Positions 37,921 through 46,446 of a stretch of DNA of 64,000 nt are shown piece after piece; within the stretch, counting starts at the first letter, position 1; every line of letters begins with the position of its first letter. The stretch comes from Silvibacterium bohemicum. GTDB lineage: Bacteria; Acidobacteriota; Terriglobia; Terriglobales; Acidobacteriaceae. The notes under the pieces were generated by a model. The model did no database searches. It had not been told where the DNA came from and saw only the letters and a list, made by a program, of their open reading frames with translations. Position numbers and translations under genes: made by a program. Location: positions 429,832 through 493,831 of the forward strand of contig NZ_LBHJ01000019.1 of assembly GCF_001006305.1 (NCBI RefSeq). The letters run 5' to 3'.

Positions 37921-37940
37921 GTGTTCAAGGGCTTGAACAC
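37921..37940. promoter_or_regulatory. 20-bp palindrome, operator candidate
   Basis: GTGTTCAAGGGCTTGAACAC has perfect 9-bp arms around a GG centre. It lies between the divergent regulator and TonB receptor 3 and is not followed by T, so it is more likely a protein-binding site than a terminator. Confidence 0.6.
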
Positions 37941-38054
37941 TAAGAAAACCCCTACCGCGGCCTATCGCTCCACCCAATACTCAAGGCATTCGGGCCAGCG
38001 AGCTCAACTTGCACTCATCGCCGGGTGCATTCTCAAAGAAGCGAGAAGGAGAAC

Positions 38055-41000
38055 ATGGAGACTTTGTCATTGGAGACGCCGCGCGCAATCTTTCAAACAG
38101 TCAGGCCAGGAAAGATGAGCCCTTTTCTGCGTTTGAATCTAATCATCAGCCTGATGATCTTGCTCTTGATCGCAACCGGGCAGTCTTTGTTCGGCCAGGG
38201 CATTACCGGATCGATTACCGGAACCGTAACCGATTCCAGCGGGGCCTCGATCGCGGGAGCCACAGTGACCGTGCGTAACGTGGACACCAATGCGACCCGT
38301 ATTTTTACGACCTCCAATGTTGGGTCCTATCGGGTGCCTGAATTGCCGCCTGGAAACTATAGCGTGACAGTCGAGAAAAGCGGCTTCCAGATTTCTCAGG
38401 AGAACAAGATTGCTCTGGCCATCGATCAGCTGGCCCAGATCGACGTCAAGCTCAACGTAGGCTCGGATGTACAGACGGTGAGTGTGTCGAGCGCCGCTCC
38501 TGTGATCCAGACCGAGACCTCGTCTGTCGGCCTGGTGATTGACAGCTCCACGATTCAAAACACCCCGCTCAACGGTCATCTCAGCGTCCTTGGTCTTATC
38601 AGCCTGGTGCCGGGCGTTCAGGACGTCGCGACACAGGACACGGTTCCGGTCCGGGGCATAACGCTGGCCTTCGGCTCCAACCAGCGCAACGCCTATGGCA
38701 ACGCGGGATTCACTTTCGACGGCGTCACCAACGAAGAAATCGAACTCCAGCGCGGTGAAGGCGAAGTTCCACCGCTCGACGCCATTTCGGAGTTCAAGGT
38801 CATCACCCAGGGTGCGCCGGCGGAATTCGGCCAGGCTAACCAGGTGATTGTGGTGAGCGCCAGCGGCGGCAATGCGCTGCATGGCGAGGCATTGGAATAC
38901 AATCGCAGCCGCGGTACAGCCGCCAAAGCTTGGTACCCGGGAGCCAATGGACCGGCCCGTCCGCCCTACCAGCGCAACGAGTACGGCGGGAACCTTAACG
39001 GACCGGTTTATATTCCGCATCTCTACGACGGCAAAAATCGCACCTTCTTCTTCGCCAGCTACGAAGGCTTCAATCTGACCCAGTCTGTTACGCTCACCAG
39101 CGAACAGCCCACCACTGCAGAGCGAAACGGCGATTTCAGTTGCTTCCTCCCAGGCGGCAGCTGCGCCACATCGGCTGCGGGCACGATTCTCAAGAATCCA
39201 TTGACGGGTCAGCCATTCCCGGGCAACATCGTCAACGTCCCCTTCAATCCTGTCGATATCCGGCTGCAAAACCTGCTCATGCCTCAGTCAACGACACAGA
39301 GCACCGGCATCAACACCACCGAGCTGGTTCCTCACACCACTGGCATCAGCCGCTTCAACTTGCGCGTAGATCACAAGATCAGCGAGAGTGACCAGCTTCG
39401 AGCGACATGGCTTCGCGCTTTTTACGGACCATTTAAAGACGTGGCTTCCGAGGGTGCGGGATCCAGTCTGGCCGGCGGCGTGGCACAGGATGGCGAACAC
39501 AACGACATCTTTGTGGCAGGCTGGACCCATACCTTCTCGCCCACTTTGCTGCTGGACAGCTATGTTTCCTATCTGCACCTGCCGCTCTTTCGCACTGCGC
39601 AAAACTACCTGACAGATTTCTCCGCGATCATCCCCGGCCTGGCGCCACAGACGTTGGAAGGCGCGCCGTCGATATCGATCACCAACATCACCCCGTTCAG
39701 CGAGGCCGGATCGAAAAACCTCGAGCAGACCTATCAGGGGAACACCGCGCTCACCAAGGTTCTGGCGAAACACACCATCAAAGCGGGCCTATCCTACCTG
39801 TATAACGATTCCTGGCAGAACAGCGCAGTCTCGCATGGCTCCTTCACTTACAACGGACAATACAGCGGCATCGCTTATGCCGATTTCCTTCTCGGCTACC
39901 CGAACACCACCCAAACCGCAACCCCGCTGGACTTTGTCGTGCGCTTCAACTCCAGTCAGTATGCTGCTTATGTCCAGGATGATTGGAAGCCGTTTCGCAA
40001 CCTGACGCTCAATTACGGCCTGCGTTACGACCTGCAGAGATTTCACGACAACCCCTATGGGACCGAATCGCTCTTTGTTCCCAGCGTTGGCAAGGTCGTG
40101 GTCTTCGGCAACTCCTATCCTGCGCTCGCCAACCCTGCCTACATTCCTGATACGGTGCTTTCCTCGAACGTGGGTCTGCCAAGCAGCATGTTCGCTTATC
40201 TGGGACAAGCTATGACCAATATCGCTCCGCGCTTCGGCTTCGCCTACCAGATCGACTCAAAAACTGTCATTCGCGGCGCGGTGGGTCAGTACTACAACAT
40301 GATGCCATCGTCTTATATCGACAACGGCTTCACCAATCTTCCGTTCGACACCACCCTTACCTATAGCAACACCGCGAAGACGCCAAGCATCAGCATGAAC
40401 GCGCCCTTCTCCGCCAGCTCTACTGTGCCTGCCAATCCCTCCGTTGTCGCGCAGCACAAAACCACCGCTCCCTACAGCGAGCAATACAATCTCGCGATCG
40501 AACGACAATTGCCAGACGAGATCGACCTGCGTATCGGCTATATCGGTCAGCGAACCATTCATCAGAATAATTCCGGTGGGCCCGGCAACACGGAACCGGA
40601 CCTTAACTATGCGCCGCCTGGCGATTACACCGAGCAGTCGAAACGGCCTTTCCAGCCTTTCAACACCATTTCTGAGGCGTTCGATCCAATCTTCCACACC
40701 ACCACGAACTCTTTGCAGGTGGGCGTGCACAAGAAGTACAAGAACGGCCTGATGATCAACGCGGAGTATCAATGGATTCGCGTTTTGGGCGTAGAAAACT
40801 TCGAGAACCCGACCACCATCGGCGATTCCTATGGCAACATCTCCAGCAATACCCCGCAGGTGCTTCAGCTCAACTATGCCTATGAACTTCCCTTCGGCCG
40901 CGGAAAGACACTCTTCCGCAACGCAAACGGTATAACCAACAAGATCATCGGCGGATGGCAGCTGGCCGGCGTCACTACCTTCGAAACCGGCCAACCGTTC

Positions 41001-41396
41001 TCAGTTACCTACACCGCGCCGGGTGCGCAGGTATACGGAGCCAGCGGCCGTGCCGATCGTGTTCCCGGAGTGCCGCTGTACCCCAAGCACAAGACCCTCG
41101 GGGAATGGTTCAATCCCGCAGCTTTCACCGCTCCGCAGCCATACAAGTTCGGAACCTCCGGCTATGACATGCTGTGGGGCCCACACTACCAGAACTGGGA
41201 CATGAATCTCGTGAAGAACATCGACTTTGGAGAGCGCTACCGGGCGCAGCTTCGAGCTGAGGTCTTCAATATCGCCAATCATCCCAACTTCAGTGTTCCC
41301 AGCGCTGCTGTCAGCAATCCTGCCTCAGTCGGCGTAATCTCGTCGGTCGTCAATGAAAACCGCACAATGGAATTCGGAGCGAAGTTCAACTTCTGA
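38055..41396 (+). CDS. Oar-like TonB-dependent receptor 3
   Basis: 1113 residues from ATG 38055, with AAGGAG just upstream. A signal-anchor-like segment (LNLIISLMILLLIATGQSL) is followed by a carboxypeptidase-regulatory-like domain (GSITGTVTDSSGASIAGATV), a plug (AYGNAGFTFDGVTNEEIEL, AEFGQANQVIVVSASGGN) and a barrel ending TMEFGAKFNF. The plug differs from the other two receptors: the usual NNFxLDGxDNN is replaced, which suggests another ligand. It heads a same-strand series of PHP, PI-PLC-like, GH92, (alpha/alpha)6, PHP and acetyltransferase genes and probably imports their substrate or product. A strong hairpin separates it from these genes. Confidence 0.92.
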   Translation: METLSLETPRAIFQTVRPGKMSPFLRLNLIISLMILLLIATGQSLFGQGITGSITGTVTDSSGASIAGATVTVRNVDTNATRIFTTSNVGSYRVPELPPGNYSVTVEKSGFQISQENKIALAIDQLAQIDVKLNVGSDVQTVSVSSAAPVIQTETSSVGLVIDSSTIQNTPLNGHLSVLGLISLVPGVQDVATQDTVPVRGITLAFGSNQRNAYGNAGFTFDGVTNEEIELQRGEGEVPPLDAISEFKVITQGAPAEFGQANQVIVVSASGGNALHGEALEYNRSRGTAAKAWYPGANGPARPPYQRNEYGGNLNGPVYIPHLYDGKNRTFFFASYEGFNLTQSVTLTSEQPTTAERNGDFSCFLPGGSCATSAAGTILKNPLTGQPFPGNIVNVPFNPVDIRLQNLLMPQSTTQSTGINTTELVPHTTGISRFNLRVDHKISESDQLRATWLRAFYGPFKDVASEGAGSSLAGGVAQDGEHNDIFVAGWTHTFSPTLLLDSYVSYLHLPLFRTAQNYLTDFSAIIPGLAPQTLEGAPSISITNITPFSEAGSKNLEQTYQGNTALTKVLAKHTIKAGLSYLYNDSWQNSAVSHGSFTYNGQYSGIAYADFLLGYPNTTQTATPLDFVVRFNSSQYAAYVQDDWKPFRNLTLNYGLRYDLQRFHDNPYGTESLFVPSVGKVVVFGNSYPALANPAYIPDTVLSSNVGLPSSMFAYLGQAMTNIAPRFGFAYQIDSKTVIRGAVGQYYNMMPSSYIDNGFTNLPFDTTLTYSNTAKTPSISMNAPFSASSTVPANPSVVAQHKTTAPYSEQYNLAIERQLPDEIDLRIGYIGQRTIHQNNSGGPGNTEPDLNYAPPGDYTEQSKRPFQPFNTISEAFDPIFHTTTNSLQVGVHKKYKNGLMINAEYQWIRVLGVENFENPTTIGDSYGNISSNTPQVLQLNYAYELPFGRGKTLFRNANGITNKIIGGWQLAGVTTFETGQPFSVTYTAPGAQVYGASGRADRVPGVPLYPKHKTLGEWFNPAAFTAPQPYKFGTSGYDMLWGPHYQNWDMNLVKNIDFGERYRAQLRAEVFNIANHPNFSVPSAAVSNPASVGVISSVVNENRTMEFGAKFNF

Positions 41397-41414
41397 ATTT
41401 AAATAGCGGGCGAA

Positions 41415-41456
41415 CACCGTGTTGCCCGACCCAGATATGGCCTGGGCAGCACGGTG
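41415..41456 (+). terminator. Hairpin between TonB receptor 3 and the enzyme genes
   Basis: CACCGTGTTGCCC (41415-41427) pairs with GGGCAGCACGGTG (41444-41456), 13 bp with one G-U pair and a 16-base loop. There is no T-tract. Its likely effect is to stabilise receptor mRNA or reduce read-through. Confidence 0.55.
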
Positions 41457-41524
41457 AAACGACGGCCACGCGATAACGGGAAAGGACGAAAGAGCCTGTC
41501 CCGGTATTTCTTGAAAGGAATAAA

Positions 41525-42724
41525 ATGCGCTTTCCTATTTTTCTGGCTGGCCTGATGATGGCAGGTCTTCTCTGCACTTCGGGTCAGGCACAGACGGACC
41601 ACATCAACCCGTGGACGCCCGTGGAAGTAGCTCCACTTCCACCTATCGCCAGCCTCTCCGATGGCTTCTGGCTCAAGGGCGACCTTCATCTGCACTCCCG
41701 CCACAGCAAGGACTCCAGCAACAACTCCGAGGCCAAAATCATTGCCTTCGCCGAGTCCGTAGGAATGGACTATCTCTGCATCACCGACCATGACAACCAT
41801 GTGCAAGGCGATGTAGCTCATAACACCTGGACCGATCCCGAGTTCAAGTCGAACTCCGTTTTGCTTCTCTATGGCGCCGAGTGGACAACGACGCGCGGCC
41901 ACGGCAACGTCTTCTCTGCCCGGCCGTACGATCATCAGAGGCTCTACGACGTTCGCGATCAGCGTGACATCGTGATCGAAGCAGTCAAGAAGGAACTCGG
42001 GATCCACCTCTCGGCCAATCATCCCAGCGGAAAGGATCACTTCGGCTTCTCCTACGATCTGGTCGATTCGATCGAGGTCTGGAACTCCGCTGTGTGGTCG
42101 AAGAACGCCAACGCGATCATGATCTGGGATGACATGCTCTCCTCAGGCCGCAAGCTGACCGGACGCGGCGGAAGCGATTCGCATCATGGCACTCCAGATT
42201 CTCCTGAACTGGCGACCAAAAATACCTATCAGCGTCAGGCCAACTACGTTGGAACGCCGACGACGTGGGTATTTGCAAAGGAGCGGACATTGCAGTCCGT
42301 GGTCGATGCACTGACGAACGGCCGCGTCGCCGTCAGTGCTAACCCCTACGCGCCTCGCGTCGAGTTCTACGCCGACCTGGACCAGGACGGCAAGATGGAC
42401 ATGATGATGGGGGACAACGCCAAGGCTACGGGCAAGCCAGTGAACTTCCGCATTCAACTCACAGGAAATACGGTTGTCGGGGCGTCCTATACCGTCCACG
42501 TTGTGAAAGACGGAAACCCCTTCAGCACTTTGCAGGCAATTGGCGGCAAGACGACGGCAGTCGAGTTCACCGACACACCGAAGCAGCCTGGACGAACCTA
42601 TTATCGCGTCGAGGTCGAAGGGCCGCAGACGACTTATCCGCAGGTTCCCGGATCGATGGCCCTGAGCGGAAATATGGTCGGGTTGTCCAATCCCATTTAC
42701 TTCAACTTCGATCCGAACTTTTGA
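41525..42724 (+). CDS. Secreted PHP-domain phosphoesterase (CehA/McbA type) 1
   Basis: 399 residues; AAAGGA precedes the ATG. A signal peptide ends at SGQAQ. PHP metal-binding motifs are present in order: DLHLHS (53-58), ITDHDNH (86-92), a Glu in GAEWTTTRGHG, SANHPSG and GRGGSDSHHG. A C-terminal beta domain (about 290-399) resembles the carbohydrate-binding-like end of the family. PHP proteins hydrolyse phosphoesters with a trinuclear metal site; the CehA/McbA branch also includes hydrolases of other esters and carbamates. Export and position behind receptor 3 suggest attack on a phosphodiester or substituent of an imported molecule. Confidence 0.9.
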   Translation: MRFPIFLAGLMMAGLLCTSGQAQTDHINPWTPVEVAPLPPIASLSDGFWLKGDLHLHSRHSKDSSNNSEAKIIAFAESVGMDYLCITDHDNHVQGDVAHNTWTDPEFKSNSVLLLYGAEWTTTRGHGNVFSARPYDHQRLYDVRDQRDIVIEAVKKELGIHLSANHPSGKDHFGFSYDLVDSIEVWNSAVWSKNANAIMIWDDMLSSGRKLTGRGGSDSHHGTPDSPELATKNTYQRQANYVGTPTTWVFAKERTLQSVVDALTNGRVAVSANPYAPRVEFYADLDQDGKMDMMMGDNAKATGKPVNFRIQLTGNTVVGASYTVHVVKDGNPFSTLQAIGGKTTAVEFTDTPKQPGRTYYRVEVEGPQTTYPQVPGSMALSGNMVGLSNPIYFNFDPNF

Positions 42725-42738
42725 AAGAGCCTGATTTC

Positions 42739-43926
42739 ATGGACCACAGAACTCCCGATATGAACACCCTCCTCCGAACTGCCTTGATCCTCGCCACGCT
42801 CCCTGTCTGCGCCATCGCACAGACCACCGCTGTTCAACAGGACCAGCGAGTCCATATCAATCAGATCCAGGTGATAGGAAGCCATAATAGCTATCACACA
42901 GGAGTTGCGCCCAGTGAGCGCAAGCTCATCGAGCAGCAGAATGCCAAGGCCATGCACGACCTCGACTACGCTCATCCGCCGCTCAGCGATCAGCTCAGCG
43001 GAGGCGTGCGTCAGTTGGAAATCGATGTCTATGCCGATTCCAAAGGTGGCCGCTACTCACACCCGGCCATTGTCGATAAGGTCGCCCAGGCAGGTCTGCC
43101 GCCCGATCCCGACTTCGATCCAAATCATGAAATGGATAAGCCCGGCTTCAAGGTGATGCACGTGATGAACTTCGATCAGCGCAGCTCCTGCCACACCTTC
43201 ATTGCCTGTCTTACGATCATTCGCGGCTGGTCGCAGCAGCATCCACACCACCTGCCTATCTTCATCCTGGTAGAAACCAAGCAGGGACGTCCTAACGCTC
43301 CGGTAAATCCTGACGGCCCCGAACCCTTTACTCCGGCAACCTTCGACGCGCTTGACGCAGAGATTCGCTCGGTATTTCAAGACTCGGAGATGATTACGCC
43401 GGATGAGGTCCGCGGCAGCTATGACTCTTTGCCCGAAGCCATTCAGGCAACCGGAAAATCCGCTAGCGGAAAAGCCGGGGGTTGGCCGACACTCGCTCGT
43501 GCTCGCGGCAAGGTTGTCTTCCTTATGGATCAGAAACCCGTCACCCCTATCTATACCGAGGGACATACGGCCCTGCGCGGTCGCGTGATCTTCACGAATG
43601 CTGTGCCGGAAGCCCCAGACGCGGCTTTTATTGAAGTGAATACTCCGGATAAGGAACAGATCGACACGTTGGCGCGGGAAGGCTACCTGATTCGCACACG
43701 CACCGATGACGGCACGGAAGAGGCGCGCAACAATGATTACACTCGCGCCAAGATTGCGCTCTCGAGCGGCGCACAAATCCTCAGCACGGATTATCCTCCG
43801 GCCGAGCCCGCCAAATGGACCGGCTTCTCGATCACCCTGCCGCACGGCGTGATCGCGCGCTGCAATCCAGTCACAGCACCTTCGGACTGCATAGACTCTC
43901 TGTTAGAGCCACCGCGGGAGAAGTGA
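42739..43926 (+). CDS. Secreted Ca2+-dependent phosphoinositide phospholipase C-like enzyme
   Basis: 395 residues from ATG 42739 (AAAGAG upstream); ATG 42760 would also leave an intact signal peptide. A signal peptide ends near CAIAQ. Catalytic-type His residues occur in GSHNSY (His49) and KVMHVMNFD (His141), with acidic Ca2+ ligands in RQLEIDVYAD (94-96) and a FILVETKQG strand, as in the PI-PLC-C1 (Ca2+-dependent phosphoinositide phospholipase C) family. These enzymes cleave the phosphodiester between inositol and the lipid anchor. It nearly abuts the PHP gene upstream and lies 67 bases from the GH92 mannosidase, so the three are probably one transcript. The actual substrate could also be another phospholipid. 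Confidence 0.88.
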   Translation: MDHRTPDMNTLLRTALILATLPVCAIAQTTAVQQDQRVHINQIQVIGSHNSYHTGVAPSERKLIEQQNAKAMHDLDYAHPPLSDQLSGGVRQLEIDVYADSKGGRYSHPAIVDKVAQAGLPPDPDFDPNHEMDKPGFKVMHVMNFDQRSSCHTFIACLTIIRGWSQQHPHHLPIFILVETKQGRPNAPVNPDGPEPFTPATFDALDAEIRSVFQDSEMITPDEVRGSYDSLPEAIQATGKSASGKAGGWPTLARARGKVVFLMDQKPVTPIYTEGHTALRGRVIFTNAVPEAPDAAFIEVNTPDKEQIDTLAREGYLIRTRTDDGTEEARNNDYTRAKIALSSGAQILSTDYPPAEPAKWTGFSITLPHGVIARCNPVTAPSDCIDSLLEPPREK

Positions 43927-43993
43927 GCGCAAGAAGTCGAAGGATGCCTCATTGCGCTCCTGGAGCCTTTCCCCCTAACCACCAAGGTCATTC

Positions 43994-46303
43994 ATGGAAT
44001 TTGTCCTCATGCAAAAGAACATGGCATCTGCATTCAAGGCCTCGATGCTCCTCGTCGTCAGTGCTCTCGTCTTCACCCCCTCTCTGCCCGCGCAAAAGTC
44101 CATTCCCAAGTCTTCACCGGACTACACGCGCAACGTCGATCCGTTCATCGGAGTCGACTGGGGCGGCAACACCTTTGTCGGTTCCGCAATCCCTTACGGC
44201 ATGGTCAAGCTAGGTCCTGATATGGAGACCTTCGACGGCCGCAAATCCGGCTTCGGCTACTCCAGCACCGGCGTCATCGTTGGCTTCTCCCACCTGCATC
44301 TCAGCGGAGCGCAAGGCAAGTACGGCAACATCCTAGTCATGCCTGTCACCGGCCCGCTCGTCTTGAATGACATGAAGACGCCGCGCACCGATGAGGTCAA
44401 TCGTGTTGGCTACTATGCCGCGCAACTCACCCGCTATAACATCAAGGCCGAGCTGACCAGCAGCCGTCGCGTCGGTTTCCACCGCTATACATTTCCAGCC
44501 TCGCAGCAATCCCACATCATCATCGACGTAGCCCACGCACTCAGCCTGGGAACCGACTGGCAGGCGCAGAAGTTTCTCGGCGGCGAGATTCATCTCACTT
44601 CGAACCATGAAGCGCAGGGCGTAGCGCGCGTCACCGGCGGCTGGAACCGGGGCGGCGAGTACCGGGTCTACTACTATATGGTGCTCGACACGCCTGCCAA
44701 TGCCACGCAGACCTGGACCGGAAGCACCCTAAGCTCATCCAAAGACGCGACCGTCGAAGCCAACACACCCATAGGAGCATCCTTCGACTTCACCACCAAA
44801 GCCAATCAGGCTATCCAGGTAAAGGTCGGCATCTCCTTCATCAGCGCCGAACAGGCAAAGCAAAACGTAAAGCAGGAGATCCCTGCGTGGAGCTTCGCCT
44901 CCGTCCACACCGCTGCGACAGCTCTCTGGAATCAAGAGCTATCCAAACTCAACCTCACCGGAGAGAGCGACTCGCAACGCCGCCAGCTCTATACGGCTAT
45001 GTATCACATCATGCTGATGCCGACGGACCGCACCGGTGAGAACCCCGACTGGAAATCCTCCGAGCCCTATTACGACGACTTCTATTGCATCTGGGATACC
45101 TTCCGCACCTCCAGCCCCTTGCTCACTCTCATCTCACCTGATCGTCAGCGCGACATCATCCGTGCGTTGGTCGATATCTATCGCCATACCGGCTATATGC
45201 CCGATGCGCGCAGCGGCAACGACAACGGCCGCACCCAAGGCGGATCGAACGCCAACGTCGTCGTCGCCGACGCCTACGTGAAGGGCCTCAAAGGCATCGA
45301 TTATGAAACCGCATTCGCCGCCATGGTTCACGATGCTGAGGTCCCACCTGCCGATCAGCAAAAAGAAGGCCGCGGCGGGCTGAAGGACTACAACGAGAAA
45401 GGCTACGTCACGCTCGCCGACGAGCGCTCCGGATCACGCACCGTCGAATACAGCTACGACGACTTCGCCATTGCCGAAGTCGCCTGCGGACTCGGCAAAA
45501 CAAATGAAGCCGCGCTCTACGCCAGCCGCACCCACAACTTCGAGCACCTGTGGGACAAGGACATGACAGCCGAAGGCTTTAAAGGATTTCTTCGTCCCCG
45601 CAATCCTGACGGCACTTGGGCGCCCCCCTATTTAGTCGTTCGCGGCACGTGGCCCGACTTTTTCTACGAAGGCGATATCTGGACGTATTCCATCTATGCT
45701 CCGCACGACATGCGCCGGCTCATCGAGATGGCAGGCGGCAATACCGCCTTCATCCACCGTCTCGATTGGACATTTCTGCGCGGCCACTTCGACGTCACCA
45801 ATGAGCCCGGCTTCCTGCTCCCAACCCTCTATAACTACGCCGGACGACCCGACAGAACCGCCGACATGGTCCACCTGATTTTGGAGAAGGCCTTCAGCGA
45901 CACTCGCGCCGGGATCCCCGGCAATGACGACTCAGGGGCCATGTCCAGCTGGCTCATCTTTTCGACCCTCGGCATCTTCCCCGTTGCGGGCCAGGATGTC
46001 TATCTCATCGGCACGCCGAGCATCCCCGAGGCCTCGCTCGATCTCGGCAACGGCCGGAAGCTCCGGATCGTTGCGAAGAACCTCGACCCCAACGGGCTGA
46101 ATCGTTATGTGCAATCGGCCACACTTAATGGCGTCGATCTCCCCAATGCCTGGTTCCGCCACTCCCAGATCAAAGACGGTGCGACCTTGTTGCTGACGAT
46201 GGGCCCGGCGCCATCGAAGTGGGGCACGGCTACACCCCCGCCTTCGATGAGCGATGTAAATTGGTCTCTTTGCTCCGCGTCCACCACCAACGCCACGCAT
46301 TGA
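43994..46303 (+). CDS. Secreted GH92 alpha-mannosidase
   Basis: 769 residues; AAGG precedes the ATG. A signal peptide ends near SLPAQ. N-terminal hallmark: RNVDPFIGVDWGGNTFVGSA, then PYGMVKLGPD and FSHLHLSGAQG. Catalytic (alpha/alpha)6 domain with YCIWDTFRTSSPLLTL, NEPGFLLPTLYNYAG and IPGNDDSGAMSSWLIFSTLG. GH92 enzymes are Ca2+-dependent inverting exo-alpha-mannosidases; known members remove alpha-1,2-mannose and some act on mannose phosphodiesters. In this locus it would trim mannose from a phosphoinositol glycan or yeast-type mannan. The length is normal for the family. Confidence 0.94.
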   Translation: MEFVLMQKNMASAFKASMLLVVSALVFTPSLPAQKSIPKSSPDYTRNVDPFIGVDWGGNTFVGSAIPYGMVKLGPDMETFDGRKSGFGYSSTGVIVGFSHLHLSGAQGKYGNILVMPVTGPLVLNDMKTPRTDEVNRVGYYAAQLTRYNIKAELTSSRRVGFHRYTFPASQQSHIIIDVAHALSLGTDWQAQKFLGGEIHLTSNHEAQGVARVTGGWNRGGEYRVYYYMVLDTPANATQTWTGSTLSSSKDATVEANTPIGASFDFTTKANQAIQVKVGISFISAEQAKQNVKQEIPAWSFASVHTAATALWNQELSKLNLTGESDSQRRQLYTAMYHIMLMPTDRTGENPDWKSSEPYYDDFYCIWDTFRTSSPLLTLISPDRQRDIIRALVDIYRHTGYMPDARSGNDNGRTQGGSNANVVVADAYVKGLKGIDYETAFAAMVHDAEVPPADQQKEGRGGLKDYNEKGYVTLADERSGSRTVEYSYDDFAIAEVACGLGKTNEAALYASRTHNFEHLWDKDMTAEGFKGFLRPRNPDGTWAPPYLVVRGTWPDFFYEGDIWTYSIYAPHDMRRLIEMAGGNTAFIHRLDWTFLRGHFDVTNEPGFLLPTLYNYAGRPDRTADMVHLILEKAFSDTRAGIPGNDDSGAMSSWLIFSTLGIFPVAGQDVYLIGTPSIPEASLDLGNGRKLRIVAKNLDPNGLNRYVQSATLNGVDLPNAWFRHSQIKDGATLLLTMGPAPSKWGTATPPPSMSDVNWSLCSASTTNATH

Positions 46304-46446
46304 TATCGAGGACAACAAGTCTAGCGGCGCTCTCAAACGTCCAGACGCCGTCTATCCCGATCAGTATCTCGTAACATTCCCGCGGATCGCGCTGCCGGAC
46401 ATGGATCACGGCGGCGCGGGCGGCACTCGATCACACAGGTGAGTTT

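Noticed and set aside
46331..46444. Coding-like stretch before the (alpha/alpha)6 gene
   Set aside because: It reads well for about 30 codons but has no start, no partner sequence and no recognised family; kept as intergenic.
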